From Pseudomonadota bacterium (GTDB lineage Bacteria > Bdellovibrionota > Bacteriovoracia > Bacteriovoracales > Bacteriovoracaceae), in the NCBI GenBank assembly GCA_023432655.1, contig JAEYUK010000272.1:1-8088 (forward strand): a DNA stretch of 8,088 nucleotides, in the 5' to 3' direction. Of the stretch, positions 1 to 6,495 are shown one piece after another; the stretch's first letter is position 1; each line of letters starts with the position of its first letter. Position numbers and translations under genes: made by a program. The notes beneath the pieces were generated by a model that saw only the letters and a program-made list of their open reading frames with translations, searched no databases and was not told the DNA's origin.

Positions 1-2
1 GA

Positions 3-269
3 TTTATTCCAGTTAAAGAACCGGAACGGGGTCAGTGGATGAGAGCTGAATTAAAACGTCCCGAAACTTTGGTGTGGATGGAAACACCTTACCGACTTAA
101 AAAGCTTTTAACCGAACTTGAAAGCACCGGAACTAAAAGGGAAGTCTTTTTGGGGATGGATTTAGGTGGAAAAGAGGAACGTCTTTTACGGGGGACGGTG
201 TCCTATTTACTTAAGCAACTCGGCGAAAGTGAGAAGCGGGAATTTGTTCTGGTTCTCGCCCCAATGTAA
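3..269 (+). CDS. RsmI-like SAM-dependent methyltransferase, C-terminal fragment (5' end outside window)
   Basis: Only the last 88 codons are present; the frame is open from the first full codon at base 3, so the gene starts upstream of the window. The fragment has the C-terminal landmarks of the RsmI/tetrapyrrole-methylase-like family (COG0313): a Phe-[Ile/Leu]-Pro segment followed by Glu-Arg, then VWMETPYRLKKLL (the E-[ST]-P-[HY]-R block), then KEERLLRGTV, and a final REFVLVL strand. RsmI 2'-O-methylates C1402 of 16S rRNA with SAM. However, this copy has the ETPYR form and lacks the usual RELTK block (it reads MDLGGKEE), as in the RsmI-related methyltransferases often annotated only as SAM-dependent methyltransferases. 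The exact substrate is therefore uncertain. It lies 110 bp upstream of the mevalonate operon on the same strand and has no obvious strong terminator. Confidence 0.62.
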   Translation, partial: FIPVKEPERGQWMRAELKRPETLVWMETPYRLKKLLTELESTGTKREVFLGMDLGGKEERLLRGTVSYLLKQLGESEKREFVLVLAPM

Positions 270-379
270 GAAAACAACTCTAAGATCTCATAAACTTTAA
301 TTATTCTGGTTATTTAGACCATTATTCATTGAATGAAAAGCTCATGACTTTTGAATCCCAATTTGGTAATTGAAAGCTT
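270..379 (+). promoter_or_regulatory. AT-rich intergenic leader upstream of the mevalonate operon
   Basis: This 110-bp gap is the only non-coding space upstream of the five-gene operon, so the operon promoter most likely lies here, unless the operon is read through from the methyltransferase gene. No good sigma70 pair is visible. The best I can offer is CATTAT at 320-325 as a -10, with only a poor -35 (TTAATT at 297-302). Three small inverted repeats follow one another in the half next to fni: TTCATT-G-AATGAA at 325-337, AAAAG-N7-CTTTT at 336-352 and CAATT-TGGT-AATTG at 359-372. They could be an operator or leader structure, or chance in AT-rich DNA. The ribosome binding site before fni is weak (GAAAG at 372-376). 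Confidence 0.3.
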
Positions 380-1396
380 ATGAAATCTTACAAAAAGCCC
401 CCTTTTTCTGATGAGTTAGCGGAAAGGAAAGGGGATCATATTATGCTCGCCGAAAAAGCACGTACGGCTTCGGGCGAAATTGACAGACGGTTTAACTACG
501 AACCTATGTTCTTTGCTCATCCAAGGGCAGATGAGCGCTGGACCACAAAGTTTCTAGGTTTTGAGTTAGATTATCCCTTGTGGATCTCCAGTATGACTGG
601 AGGAACTAATCACGCTGAAAAAATTAACGAGAATCTGGCCCGCCTCTGCGGCGAGTTTGGTCTGGGTATGGGACTCGGTTCTTGCCGTAGTCTTTTGACT
701 AACCAATCACGCTTAAAAGAATTCGCTGTAAAAAAATGGATGGAAAAAAGTCCTCTTTACGCCAACATCGGTATTGCTCAGCTCGAGGAATTGGTCGAGG
801 CCGGAAAAGTCGGGCTTCTTCATGAGATGGTGAAAAGAGTTGAGGCCGATGGTCTCATTATTCACATCAATCCATTACAAGAATGGTTCCAGCCTGAAGG
901 GGATCGTTTTAAAATTTCACCTATCATCACTCTAAAAAAATTCCTGGAAGTGGCCACTTATCCCATTATTGTTAAAGAAGTGGGACAAGGTATGGGTCCA
1001 CGGAGTCTTAAGGCCCTTTTAGAACTTCCGCTGGCCGGTATTGAACTTGCGGCCTTTGGTGGAACCAATTTCACTCTTTTAGAGAATATGAGAGGAGTGG
1101 AAGAGAAAACTCGTGAAGGGTTCATTTATCTCGGCCACACTGCCGGTGAAATGGTGGATATCCTTAATGCGCTCCCGACTCGGGATAAAGAAATCATTAT
1201 CTCTGGCGGGATTAAAACCATGCTTGATGGTTATGAATTACAAATGAAGCTTAAAGCGAACTCAGTTATTGGCATGGCCTCGGCCTTCCTCGCTCCAGCA
1301 CTTAAAGATTACGAAACACTTAGAAACTATTTCCTTGCCCAGAGAGAAGCACTTTTAACTGCGAAAACTCTGCTGGAACTTAGGGAGGATGCATGA
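380..1396 (+). CDS. fni: Type 2 isopentenyl-diphosphate delta-isomerase (FMN-dependent)
   Basis: This cytosolic flavoenzyme (FMN, reduced by NAD(P)H, Mg2+) interconverts IPP and DMAPP, the last step before prenyl chain synthesis. The 338-residue length is typical. Motifs run in the family order: ERKGDHI (15-21), PLWISSMTGGT (66-76), GLGSCRS (98-104), ANIG (128-131), the substrate/Mg signature HINPLQE followed by QPEGDRF (162-177), IVKEVGQGM (197-205), AFGGTNF (225-231, usually GGT.W) and SGGIKTMLDGY (275-285), the last two in the C-terminal phosphate/flavin-binding region. The ATG at 380 is chosen because the conserved ERKGDH block begins only 15 residues in, leaving little room for a later start; its Shine-Dalgarno is weak. 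The stop codon overlaps the mvaA start by 4 bp (ATGA), and fni is the first gene of the operon. It is unrelated to the type 1 (Nudix) isomerase. Confidence 0.95.
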   Translation: MKSYKKPPFSDELAERKGDHIMLAEKARTASGEIDRRFNYEPMFFAHPRADERWTTKFLGFELDYPLWISSMTGGTNHAEKINENLARLCGEFGLGMGLGSCRSLLTNQSRLKEFAVKKWMEKSPLYANIGIAQLEELVEAGKVGLLHEMVKRVEADGLIIHINPLQEWFQPEGDRFKISPIITLKKFLEVATYPIIVKEVGQGMGPRSLKALLELPLAGIELAAFGGTNFTLLENMRGVEEKTREGFIYLGHTAGEMVDILNALPTRDKEIIISGGIKTMLDGYELQMKLKANSVIGMASAFLAPALKDYETLRNYFLAQREALLTAKTLLELREDA

Positions 1397-2703
1397 ATAC
1401 AGTTAGCGGTTTCTCTAAAATGACGAAAGAGCAAAAAATTGAATGGCTCTCGCTTCAGCTTCAAGGCGACGCAAGTACCTTGGTCCGTAGCATGCCTTAT
1501 TTCTGGCATCACGATGTTGAGACTCAAAAGCGATTTGATGAGTTCTCGGAAAACACACTCACTAATTACAACTTACCATTCGGGCTTGCTCCTAACTTTT
1601 TAATCAACGGAAAAGTTTATTCTGTTCCGATGGTGATTGAAGAGTCTTCGGTGGTAGCGGCGGCTTCGCTCGGGGCCAAGTTCTGGCTTGAAAGAGGGGG
1701 CTTTAAGGCCCGTGTTCTTTCTACGACGAAAGTCGGTCAGGTTCATTTTCAGTGGCAGGGAGAGAAAGAAAAACTCCAGAAGTATTTTGCTGAAAATAAG
1801 TCTGATCTTCTGAATACTGTTTCTCACATTACAATGAACATGGAGCAAAGAGGCGGCGGTATTAAAGATCTTAAATTGGTTGATATGACCGATAAGATTG
1901 AAAATTATTATCAGCTGGTTCTGGAAGCTGAAACTTGTAATGCCATGGGGGCCAATTTTATCAATTCAGTTCTTGAAGAACTGGCCCGGAATTTTAGAGA
2001 TGGTGTTTCCAAGAATGAAACATTTTCTGCCCACGAGAAGAAAGTTCATATCATCATGTGCATTCTTTCCAATTATACACCTAACTGTGTAGTTGAATGT
2101 TCCGTTGAGTGCCCGATTGAAGATCTAGGTACCTTCGCCGGTGATATGTCGGCCCAGGAATTTGCTGAGAAGTTTGCCTTGGCCGTAAGAATTGCGGAAA
2201 TAGATCCAAATCGCGCTGTTACTCACAATAAAGGTATCATGAATGGCGTTGATGCTGTTGTCATTGCTACAGGTAATGATTTCCGTGCTATTGAAGCCTC
2301 CGCTCATGCGTATGCCGCTCGTGATGGCCAATACCGCTCTCTTTCGACAGTGAGTCTTCAGAACGATATTTTTAAATTTAGTATTACTTTACCACTGGCC
2401 GTTGGGACAGTTGGTGGACTTACTTCACTTCATCCGCTGGCGAAAACGTCTTTGGCGATTTTAGAAAATCCTTCCGCGCCGGAACTTATGCAGATCATGG
2501 CAGCAGTAGGGCTTGCGCAAAACTTTGGCGCCGTAAAATCTCTTGTGACCACAGGAATCCAGAAAGGACATATGAAACTTCACCTTCTGAATATCATGAA
2601 GCAATTAAATGCCTCTGAAGATCAGATTGAGAAGGGAAAAAATTTCTTCTCAGATAAGGTTGTTTCATTTACCGCCGTACGTGAATTTTTGAAGAATAAT
2701 TAA
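1393..2703 (+). CDS. mvaA: Class II 3-hydroxy-3-methylglutaryl-CoA reductase
   Basis: The protein catalyses four-electron NAD(P)H reduction of HMG-CoA to mevalonate, the committed step of the pathway. It is a soluble, class II (bacterial) form of 436 residues, with no membrane anchor. Family blocks are intact: GFSKM near the N-terminus, LPFGLAPNFLINGK (61-74), VPMVIEESSVVAAAS (78-92) with the catalytic Glu in the EES, AMGANFIN (184-191), HNKGIMNGVDAVVIATGND (278-296) with the catalytic Lys280 and Asp296, GTVGG (338-342), and TTGIQKGHMKLH (386-397) with the general-acid His393. The start is fixed by a strong AGGGAGGA at 1382-1389, and it overlaps the fni stop as ATGA, implying coupled translation. 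Class II enzymes include degradative ones such as that of Pseudomonas mevalonii, and automatic annotation often says 'degradative'. Co-location with kinases, decarboxylase and isomerase argues for biosynthesis here. Confidence 0.96.
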   Translation: MNTVSGFSKMTKEQKIEWLSLQLQGDASTLVRSMPYFWHHDVETQKRFDEFSENTLTNYNLPFGLAPNFLINGKVYSVPMVIEESSVVAAASLGAKFWLERGGFKARVLSTTKVGQVHFQWQGEKEKLQKYFAENKSDLLNTVSHITMNMEQRGGGIKDLKLVDMTDKIENYYQLVLEAETCNAMGANFINSVLEELARNFRDGVSKNETFSAHEKKVHIIMCILSNYTPNCVVECSVECPIEDLGTFAGDMSAQEFAEKFALAVRIAEIDPNRAVTHNKGIMNGVDAVVIATGNDFRAIEASAHAYAARDGQYRSLSTVSLQNDIFKFSITLPLAVGTVGGLTSLHPLAKTSLAILENPSAPELMQIMAAVGLAQNFGAVKSLVTTGIQKGHMKLHLLNIMKQLNASEDQIEKGKNFFSDKVVSFTAVREFLKNN

Positions 2704-2712
2704 AGGTAGGAC

Positions 2713-3654
2713 ATGCGAGATCAATTTTTTTACGGTCATGGTAAACTTCTATTGTCTTCAGAGTACTTCGTGTTAGATGGAGCTGAAGCCTTGGCGCTTC
2801 CGACCACAGTTGGACAGAGTATGAAGGTTAAATACCGGCACTCTTATCAACCAACTCTGAACTGGAAAAGTTTTGACCATACAGGGAACCTTTGGTTTGA
2901 AGGTGACTTTGAATTCTGGCATTTTAAGGCGATTCGCCCTCAAGGGAATGAAACTGAAAAGTTTATTGAAAACGCCCTGAAGGCCGTGCGCCTTCAGAAT
3001 CCTCATTTCCTTCGTGATGATCTAGATGTCTTTGTAGAAACAAAAATTGGATTCCCGCTAGAATGGGGTCTTGGTTCAAGTTCTAGCTTTATGTACAATG
3101 TCGCTCAATGGGCCTATGTCAGTCCTTTTGAGCTTTTAAAGAAGACCATTGGTGGATCAGGCTATGATGTCGCTTGCGCTCAGGCGATGGGGCCAATTCT
3201 CTACAAGAAATTTGAAGGCAAGCCTCAGTGGGAAGCAGCTCCATTTAATCCTGGTTTTAAAGATCAGTTATATTTTGTCTACCTTGGGCAAAAACAAAAT
3301 TCTGCAAAAGAAGTTATTAAATACAGTGAGAATGAAATTCCTGGAAAACCTCAGATTATTTCTGAATTAACCCAGCTCACTCGCGAAATGATTCATGCCC
3401 ATGATTTAGTGACATTCAGTAAGATTATCCGAAGCCACGAGGATATTATTGCAAGCGCGCTTAATTATCCAAAAGTAAAAGATCTGCATTTCAGTGATTT
3501 CTGGGGAGAAGTGAAATCCCTTGGTGCCTGGGGCGGAGACTTTGCTCTGGTTACTTCAGATCGTGACCCTGAGGCCACTCGAGAATATTTCCATTCCCGC
3601 GGTTTTGGGACAGTGATACCTTATACTGAAATCGTGCGCTCGGAAGTGAACTAA
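2713..3654 (+). CDS. GYDIA-family GHMP kinase; candidate phosphomevalonate kinase
   Basis: This 313-residue protein closely resembles the Bacteroidota proteins named 'GYDIA family GHMP kinase', which also sit among mevalonate genes. Landmarks are GKLLLSSEY (10-18; the family usually has TGEY), ALALPT (26-31), the ATP-binding GLGSSSS loop (119-125), the name-giving GGSGYDVA (147-154) with Asp152 as the likely catalytic base, FVYLGQKQNS (188-197), and SLGAWGGDFA (269-278) where other GHMP kinases have a glycine-rich third motif. Its substrate has not been established, as far as I know. In this operon the mevalonate kinase and decarboxylase are otherwise assigned, so phosphomevalonate to diphosphomevalonate is the step left for it. 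That role is inference. It begins 9 bp after mvaA with an AAGG/TAGG ribosome binding site at 2703-2710, and its TAA overlaps the mvaD ATG by one base. Confidence 0.88.
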   Translation: MRDQFFYGHGKLLLSSEYFVLDGAEALALPTTVGQSMKVKYRHSYQPTLNWKSFDHTGNLWFEGDFEFWHFKAIRPQGNETEKFIENALKAVRLQNPHFLRDDLDVFVETKIGFPLEWGLGSSSSFMYNVAQWAYVSPFELLKKTIGGSGYDVACAQAMGPILYKKFEGKPQWEAAPFNPGFKDQLYFVYLGQKQNSAKEVIKYSENEIPGKPQIISELTQLTREMIHAHDLVTFSKIIRSHEDIIASALNYPKVKDLHFSDFWGEVKSLGAWGGDFALVTSDRDPEATREYFHSRGFGTVIPYTEIVRSEVN

Positions 3655-4700
3655 TGAGTTTATTAAGTCCTTTTGAAACTTTAAGTCCCAAGGTTTTTGA
3701 GACTACCTGGCGTTCACCTTCCAATATCGCTTTTGTTAAGTACTGGGGAAAGAAGGGACATCAAATCCCGGCCAATCCATCTTTGTCGATGACGCTTAAA
3801 GAATGTTTCACAGAAACCAAAGTAACATTCATTCCCCATCATTCTCTAGAAGTTGAGCTCTATCTGGATGAAAAAAAAGAAGATCGCTTCGCTTTAAAAA
3901 TCAAAAGCTATCTGGAAAGTCTCGGGCCTGAACTTCCACTTCTTAAGAATCTTCGTCTCATTGTTAAGACGAAAAATACGTTTCCTCATGGAACTGGAAT
4001 CGCTTCATCCGCTTCCGGAATGTCTGCCTTTGCTCTTTGTCTGACGGATTACCTTCATACTTTGAGCGGAGAAGAATTAAATGACCTCTTCTACAAACGA
4101 GCGAGTCATCTTTCCCGCCTGGCAAGTGGCAGCGCCTGCCGCTCCATATACGGCGGCTTCACGACCTGGGGAGCATCGGAGCTTTTTGAAAGTTCAGATA
4201 AATATGCGACACCTTTCGAAGTACATTCAGAGTTTTCACATCTAAAAGATTCTGTTCTGATTGTGAGTTCAGAAGAGAAGGCCGTCTCTAGTCGTAGCGG
4301 TCACGGTAGAATGAATGAGCATCCATTTGCCGAATCCCGCTTTGTTCAGGCGAAGAATAATTTTTCTACTATGGTCTCGGCCTTAAAAAGTGGAGATATG
4401 GATACCATGGGGCGCATTCTTGAAGGAGAAGCTCTTTCCCTTCATGCGATGATGATGACCTCTCCGGAAGCCTATATACTCATGCGTCCAAATACCGTGG
4501 CGGCGATTGAGCGCATCTGGGCCATGAGACGAGAGACCGGACTCCCACTTTACTTCACCCTGGATGCCGGACCAAACCTCCATTTGATCTATCCTGAAGC
4601 TTTTGAGCATAAGATTCAAACTTTTATTAATCATGAGCTTTCCCCGCTATGTCACAAGATCATAAATGATGAGGTAGGTGAGGGTGCTTCGAAATGTTAA
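3654..4700 (+). CDS. mvaD: Diphosphomevalonate decarboxylase
   Basis: The enzyme carries out ATP-dependent phosphorylation, dephosphorylation and decarboxylation of mevalonate 5-diphosphate to IPP, in the cytosol. The 348 residues carry the family signature in order: SPSNIAFVKYWGK (21-33), NPSLSMTL (41-48), the ATP loop GTGIASSASGMSAF (113-126), SRLASGSACRSIYGGF (154-169) with the conserved Arg163, SSEEKAVSSRSGHG (205-218), AMMMTSPEAYILMRPNT (265-281), and DAGPN (304-308) with the catalytic Asp304. The HAMMMTS and RPNT wording resembles Bacteroidota decarboxylases more than those of Gram-positive cocci. The ATG at 3654 leaves the usual roughly 20 residues before the first motif and overlaps the preceding stop as TAATG. 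The 3' end overlaps the next gene by 7 bp (ATGTTAA). This is the second of three consecutive GHMP-superfamily genes. Confidence 0.94.
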   Translation: MSLLSPFETLSPKVFETTWRSPSNIAFVKYWGKKGHQIPANPSLSMTLKECFTETKVTFIPHHSLEVELYLDEKKEDRFALKIKSYLESLGPELPLLKNLRLIVKTKNTFPHGTGIASSASGMSAFALCLTDYLHTLSGEELNDLFYKRASHLSRLASGSACRSIYGGFTTWGASELFESSDKYATPFEVHSEFSHLKDSVLIVSSEEKAVSSRSGHGRMNEHPFAESRFVQAKNNFSTMVSALKSGDMDTMGRILEGEALSLHAMMMTSPEAYILMRPNTVAAIERIWAMRRETGLPLYFTLDAGPNLHLIYPEAFEHKIQTFINHELSPLCHKIINDEVGEGASKC

Positions 4701-5566
4701 AACCTTATCCTGCTAAAATTCTCCTCTTTGGTGAATACACAATTCTTAGCGGCTCCAAGGCGCTGGCCCTTCCTTACTGGAAACTTTCAGGACGGTGGTC
4801 TTTTGAAAATAATGGTTCGGTGGCCCGGGAAGAATCCCGTCATAGTCTCATCGCCTATGTGAAGAGTTCACAGGCCTCAAGCATTGATATGGATCGTCTT
4901 AATAAAGATTTAGAAGATGGCCTTTGGTTTGACTCAAATATCCCTCATGGTTTTGGGCTAGGAAGTTCAGGGGCAGTGATTGCGGCCTTATATGAGCACT
5001 ATGGAAAGCCTCGGGGAAGTTTTTTTGAGGATGCTGAGAATCTTGCCCGCTTGGAAGATTTTTTCCATGGTTCAAGTTCCGGACTTGATCCCTTTGTTAG
5101 CTATGTTCAAAAACCACTGCTCATTCATAGTTTTAAAAATGTAGAAGTTCTCTCACAGGATCTGAATCTTGATGGTTTCTTCCTTTTAAACACCGGTAAG
5201 CCTCGTCAGACCGGCCCTCTGGTTAATATCTATCAGGAAAAAATGAAGGATCCGGAATTTAAACAAGGCTGTGCAAATATCCTGGCGAAGGAAGTTAATT
5301 TCGCGATCAATTCTCTGATTCAAAATGATGCCAATAATCTTTTCCATCACATCTGGCATATTTCAAAGTTTCAGTGGGATTTTTTCCCTGAAATGATTCC
5401 AACAAAAGAGCGTGCTCTATGGAACAAAGGGATTGAAACAGGGGATTACGTCTTGAAGCTTTGTGGAGCTGGCGGCGGTGGTTTCATTCTCGGTTATAGC
5501 AATAAGTATAACCTGCAAGAGATGCAAAAACTTCTCGCAGGTCATGAACTTATTTCTTTATCCTAG
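4694..5566 (+). CDS. mvk: Mevalonate kinase, Bacteroidota-like GHMP type
   Basis: The gene encodes a predicted ATP-dependent mevalonate to 5-phosphomevalonate kinase of 290 residues, shorter than many mevalonate kinases. All three GHMP motifs are present: AKILLFGEYTILSGSKALALP (7-27) with the conserved Lys8 and Glu14, IPHGFGLGSSGAVIAALY (83-100) as the ATP loop, FFHGSSSGLDPFVSY (123-137) with the catalytic Asp132, and LKLCGAGGGGFILGY (254-268). The FFHG-SSGLDP and LCG-GGGG wording matches Bacteroidota proteins annotated as mevalonate kinase. The ATG is supported by GGTGAGGG at 4677-4684, about 9 nt upstream, inside the end of mvaD. It is the last gene of the operon; its TAG stop shares CTAG with the stop of the convergent crotonase gene. 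The order of the two phosphorylations between this protein and the GYDIA kinase is not proven by sequence, and a phosphomevalonate kinase role cannot be excluded. Confidence 0.8.
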   Translation: MLKPYPAKILLFGEYTILSGSKALALPYWKLSGRWSFENNGSVAREESRHSLIAYVKSSQASSIDMDRLNKDLEDGLWFDSNIPHGFGLGSSGAVIAALYEHYGKPRGSFFEDAENLARLEDFFHGSSSGLDPFVSYVQKPLLIHSFKNVEVLSQDLNLDGFFLLNTGKPRQTGPLVNIYQEKMKDPEFKQGCANILAKEVNFAINSLIQNDANNLFHHIWHISKFQWDFFPEMIPTKERALWNKGIETGDYVLKLCGAGGGGFILGYSNKYNLQEMQKLLAGHELISLS

Positions 5567-5585
5567 TGTTCGACACCTGGTTTTT
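5562..5585 (+). terminator. Possible intrinsic terminator of the mevalonate operon
   Basis: Directly at the stop codon of the last operon gene, bases 5562-5580 can fold as CC-(TA)-GTGT, loop TCG, ACAC-(CT)-GG: a 4-bp inner stem and a 2-bp outer stem separated by a 2x2 mismatch. TTTTT follows at 5581-5585, and a second T-run lies a little further on. The T-tract is only on the plus-strand side, so it would serve the operon and not the opposing gene. The stem is short and interrupted, so strength is doubtful. It lies wholly in coding sequence: its left arm spans the mvk stop, and the rest encodes the C-terminus of the opposing protein. Confidence 0.4.
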
Positions 5586-6417
5586 CTTCATTTTTAATGA
5601 GTGAGAGTTTTACTGCATAGGACATTGATTTGGCCGGCATGAAATCAAATTCTTTCTGCTCTGGTTTTTTTGTCTTCCAGTCTTCTGATACCATTGAAGC
5701 TTTCGCAATTCTTTTATCCATGGCCATGCCCATTTCAAAGTGAGGACGGAGAGTTTCAAAAAGCCCAAGCTTGGCCTGAATTCTTTGGACTGGAGCTTGA
5801 GTGAAAATTGAATGAAGGAGCTCGTGTGTTTTTACAGTGCGATTTTCATTCTGATAGGTCATCGTAAGAAAACCGGATTCAATGAGAGCTTCTTTCTGTA
5901 TAGGCTTTCCAGTTAAAATCCATGAGCGAGCAAAAGCAGGCGGAATAAGAGTCGAAAGCATGCTCATGCCCCCCGCCGCAGGAACTAATCCGTAGGCGCA
6001 GTGATTGAAAGCGATCCGTGCCTTATGAGAAGCAATTCTTATATCAGCACCTAAAGAAAATTCTGTAGCGAGAGTTTCCGAACCTTCTCCTAAATCAACC
6101 ACGATCGTTTGAGGTAATTGCATCATGGCATAGATAATTTTTTGAAGCTTGGTATTGATTTTATCTAATTGACTTGCAGACATTGCTGGAAGGGCATCAA
6201 ATTCCAGACCAGTAGAGAAATGAGGAGTACAGGAGTTAATATAGATTGAGTTAATTTCAACACGTGAAGTGCACCAGGCAAACAGGCTTTCAAGTTCAAA
6301 CAACATTTCCAAGCGGAAGGCATTGTTCCAATCCGGACGATTTAAAGTCACGAATAGCGTCCGAGTCGTTTTTTCAAGACGCGTGGAAATGGTCGTGTAA
6401 TTGAACAAGTTTTGCAT
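5563..6417 (-). CDS. Divergent enoyl-CoA hydratase/isomerase (crotonase) family protein
   Basis: From the ATG at 6417 the product is 284 residues with a crotonase fold: VTLNRPDWNNAF (23-34), HFSTGLEFDAL (66-76) where family members have an F-x-G-x-D oxyanion strand, a recognisable TEFSLGADIRIAS (118-130), AYGLVPAAGG (141-150), and a SW-LTGKPI--EAL-GF block (165-183). By my hand alignment to rat mitochondrial hydratase, the first catalytic Glu is kept (Glu119). The second is replaced by His139, and the second oxyanion Gly-Gly is Leu116-Ala117. It may therefore not be a classical hydratase; substrate and pathway are unknown. The frame extends to a TTG at 6477, but the ATG at 6417 is preferred for its strong AGGAAGG. 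It is convergent with the mevalonate operon and is probably transcribed from its own promoter. Confidence 0.82.
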   Translation of the reverse strand: MQNLFNYTTISTRLEKTTRTLFVTLNRPDWNNAFRLEMLFELESLFAWCTSRVEINSIYINSCTPHFSTGLEFDALPAMSASQLDKINTKLQKIIYAMMQLPQTIVVDLGEGSETLATEFSLGADIRIASHKARIAFNHCAYGLVPAAGGMSMLSTLIPPAFARSWILTGKPIQKEALIESGFLTMTYQNENRTVKTHELLHSIFTQAPVQRIQAKLGLFETLRPHFEMGMAMDKRIAKASMVSEDWKTKKPEQKEFDFMPAKSMSYAVKLSLIKNEEKPGVEH

Positions 6418-6421
6418 GTCA

Positions 6422-6428
6422 CCTTCCT
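6422..6428 (-). promoter_or_regulatory. Ribosome binding site fixing the crotonase start
   Basis: On the minus strand AGGAAGG is followed by TGAC and then the ATG at 6417, giving near-optimal spacing. No comparable site precedes the upstream in-frame TTG at 6477. This shortens the protein by 20 residues compared with the longest open frame, and the removed residues do not look like part of the crotonase fold. Confidence 0.75.
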
Positions 6429-6495
6429 TGGTTTCTTGCCGTAATATTGTGATTGGATCTTCGCCATTCCATAGCAAAGAATCTAGATCCCGTTT

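Noticed and set aside
1600..1848. Minus-strand open frame of 82 codons inside mvaA
   Set aside because: It lies wholly within a gene with intact HMG-CoA reductase motifs, and its translation has no recognisable domain or ribosome binding site. It is a reading-frame shadow.
380..3654. The idea that HMG-CoA reductase is degradative, as in Pseudomonas mevalonii
   Set aside because: Class II enzymes do include degradative members, but the gene is embedded with the decarboxylase, kinases and isomerase of the biosynthetic route, and no HMG-CoA lyase is present.
4383..4634. Minus-strand open frame of 83 codons inside mvaD
   Set aside because: It sits opposite the catalytic DAGPN region of mvaD and shows no family resemblance.
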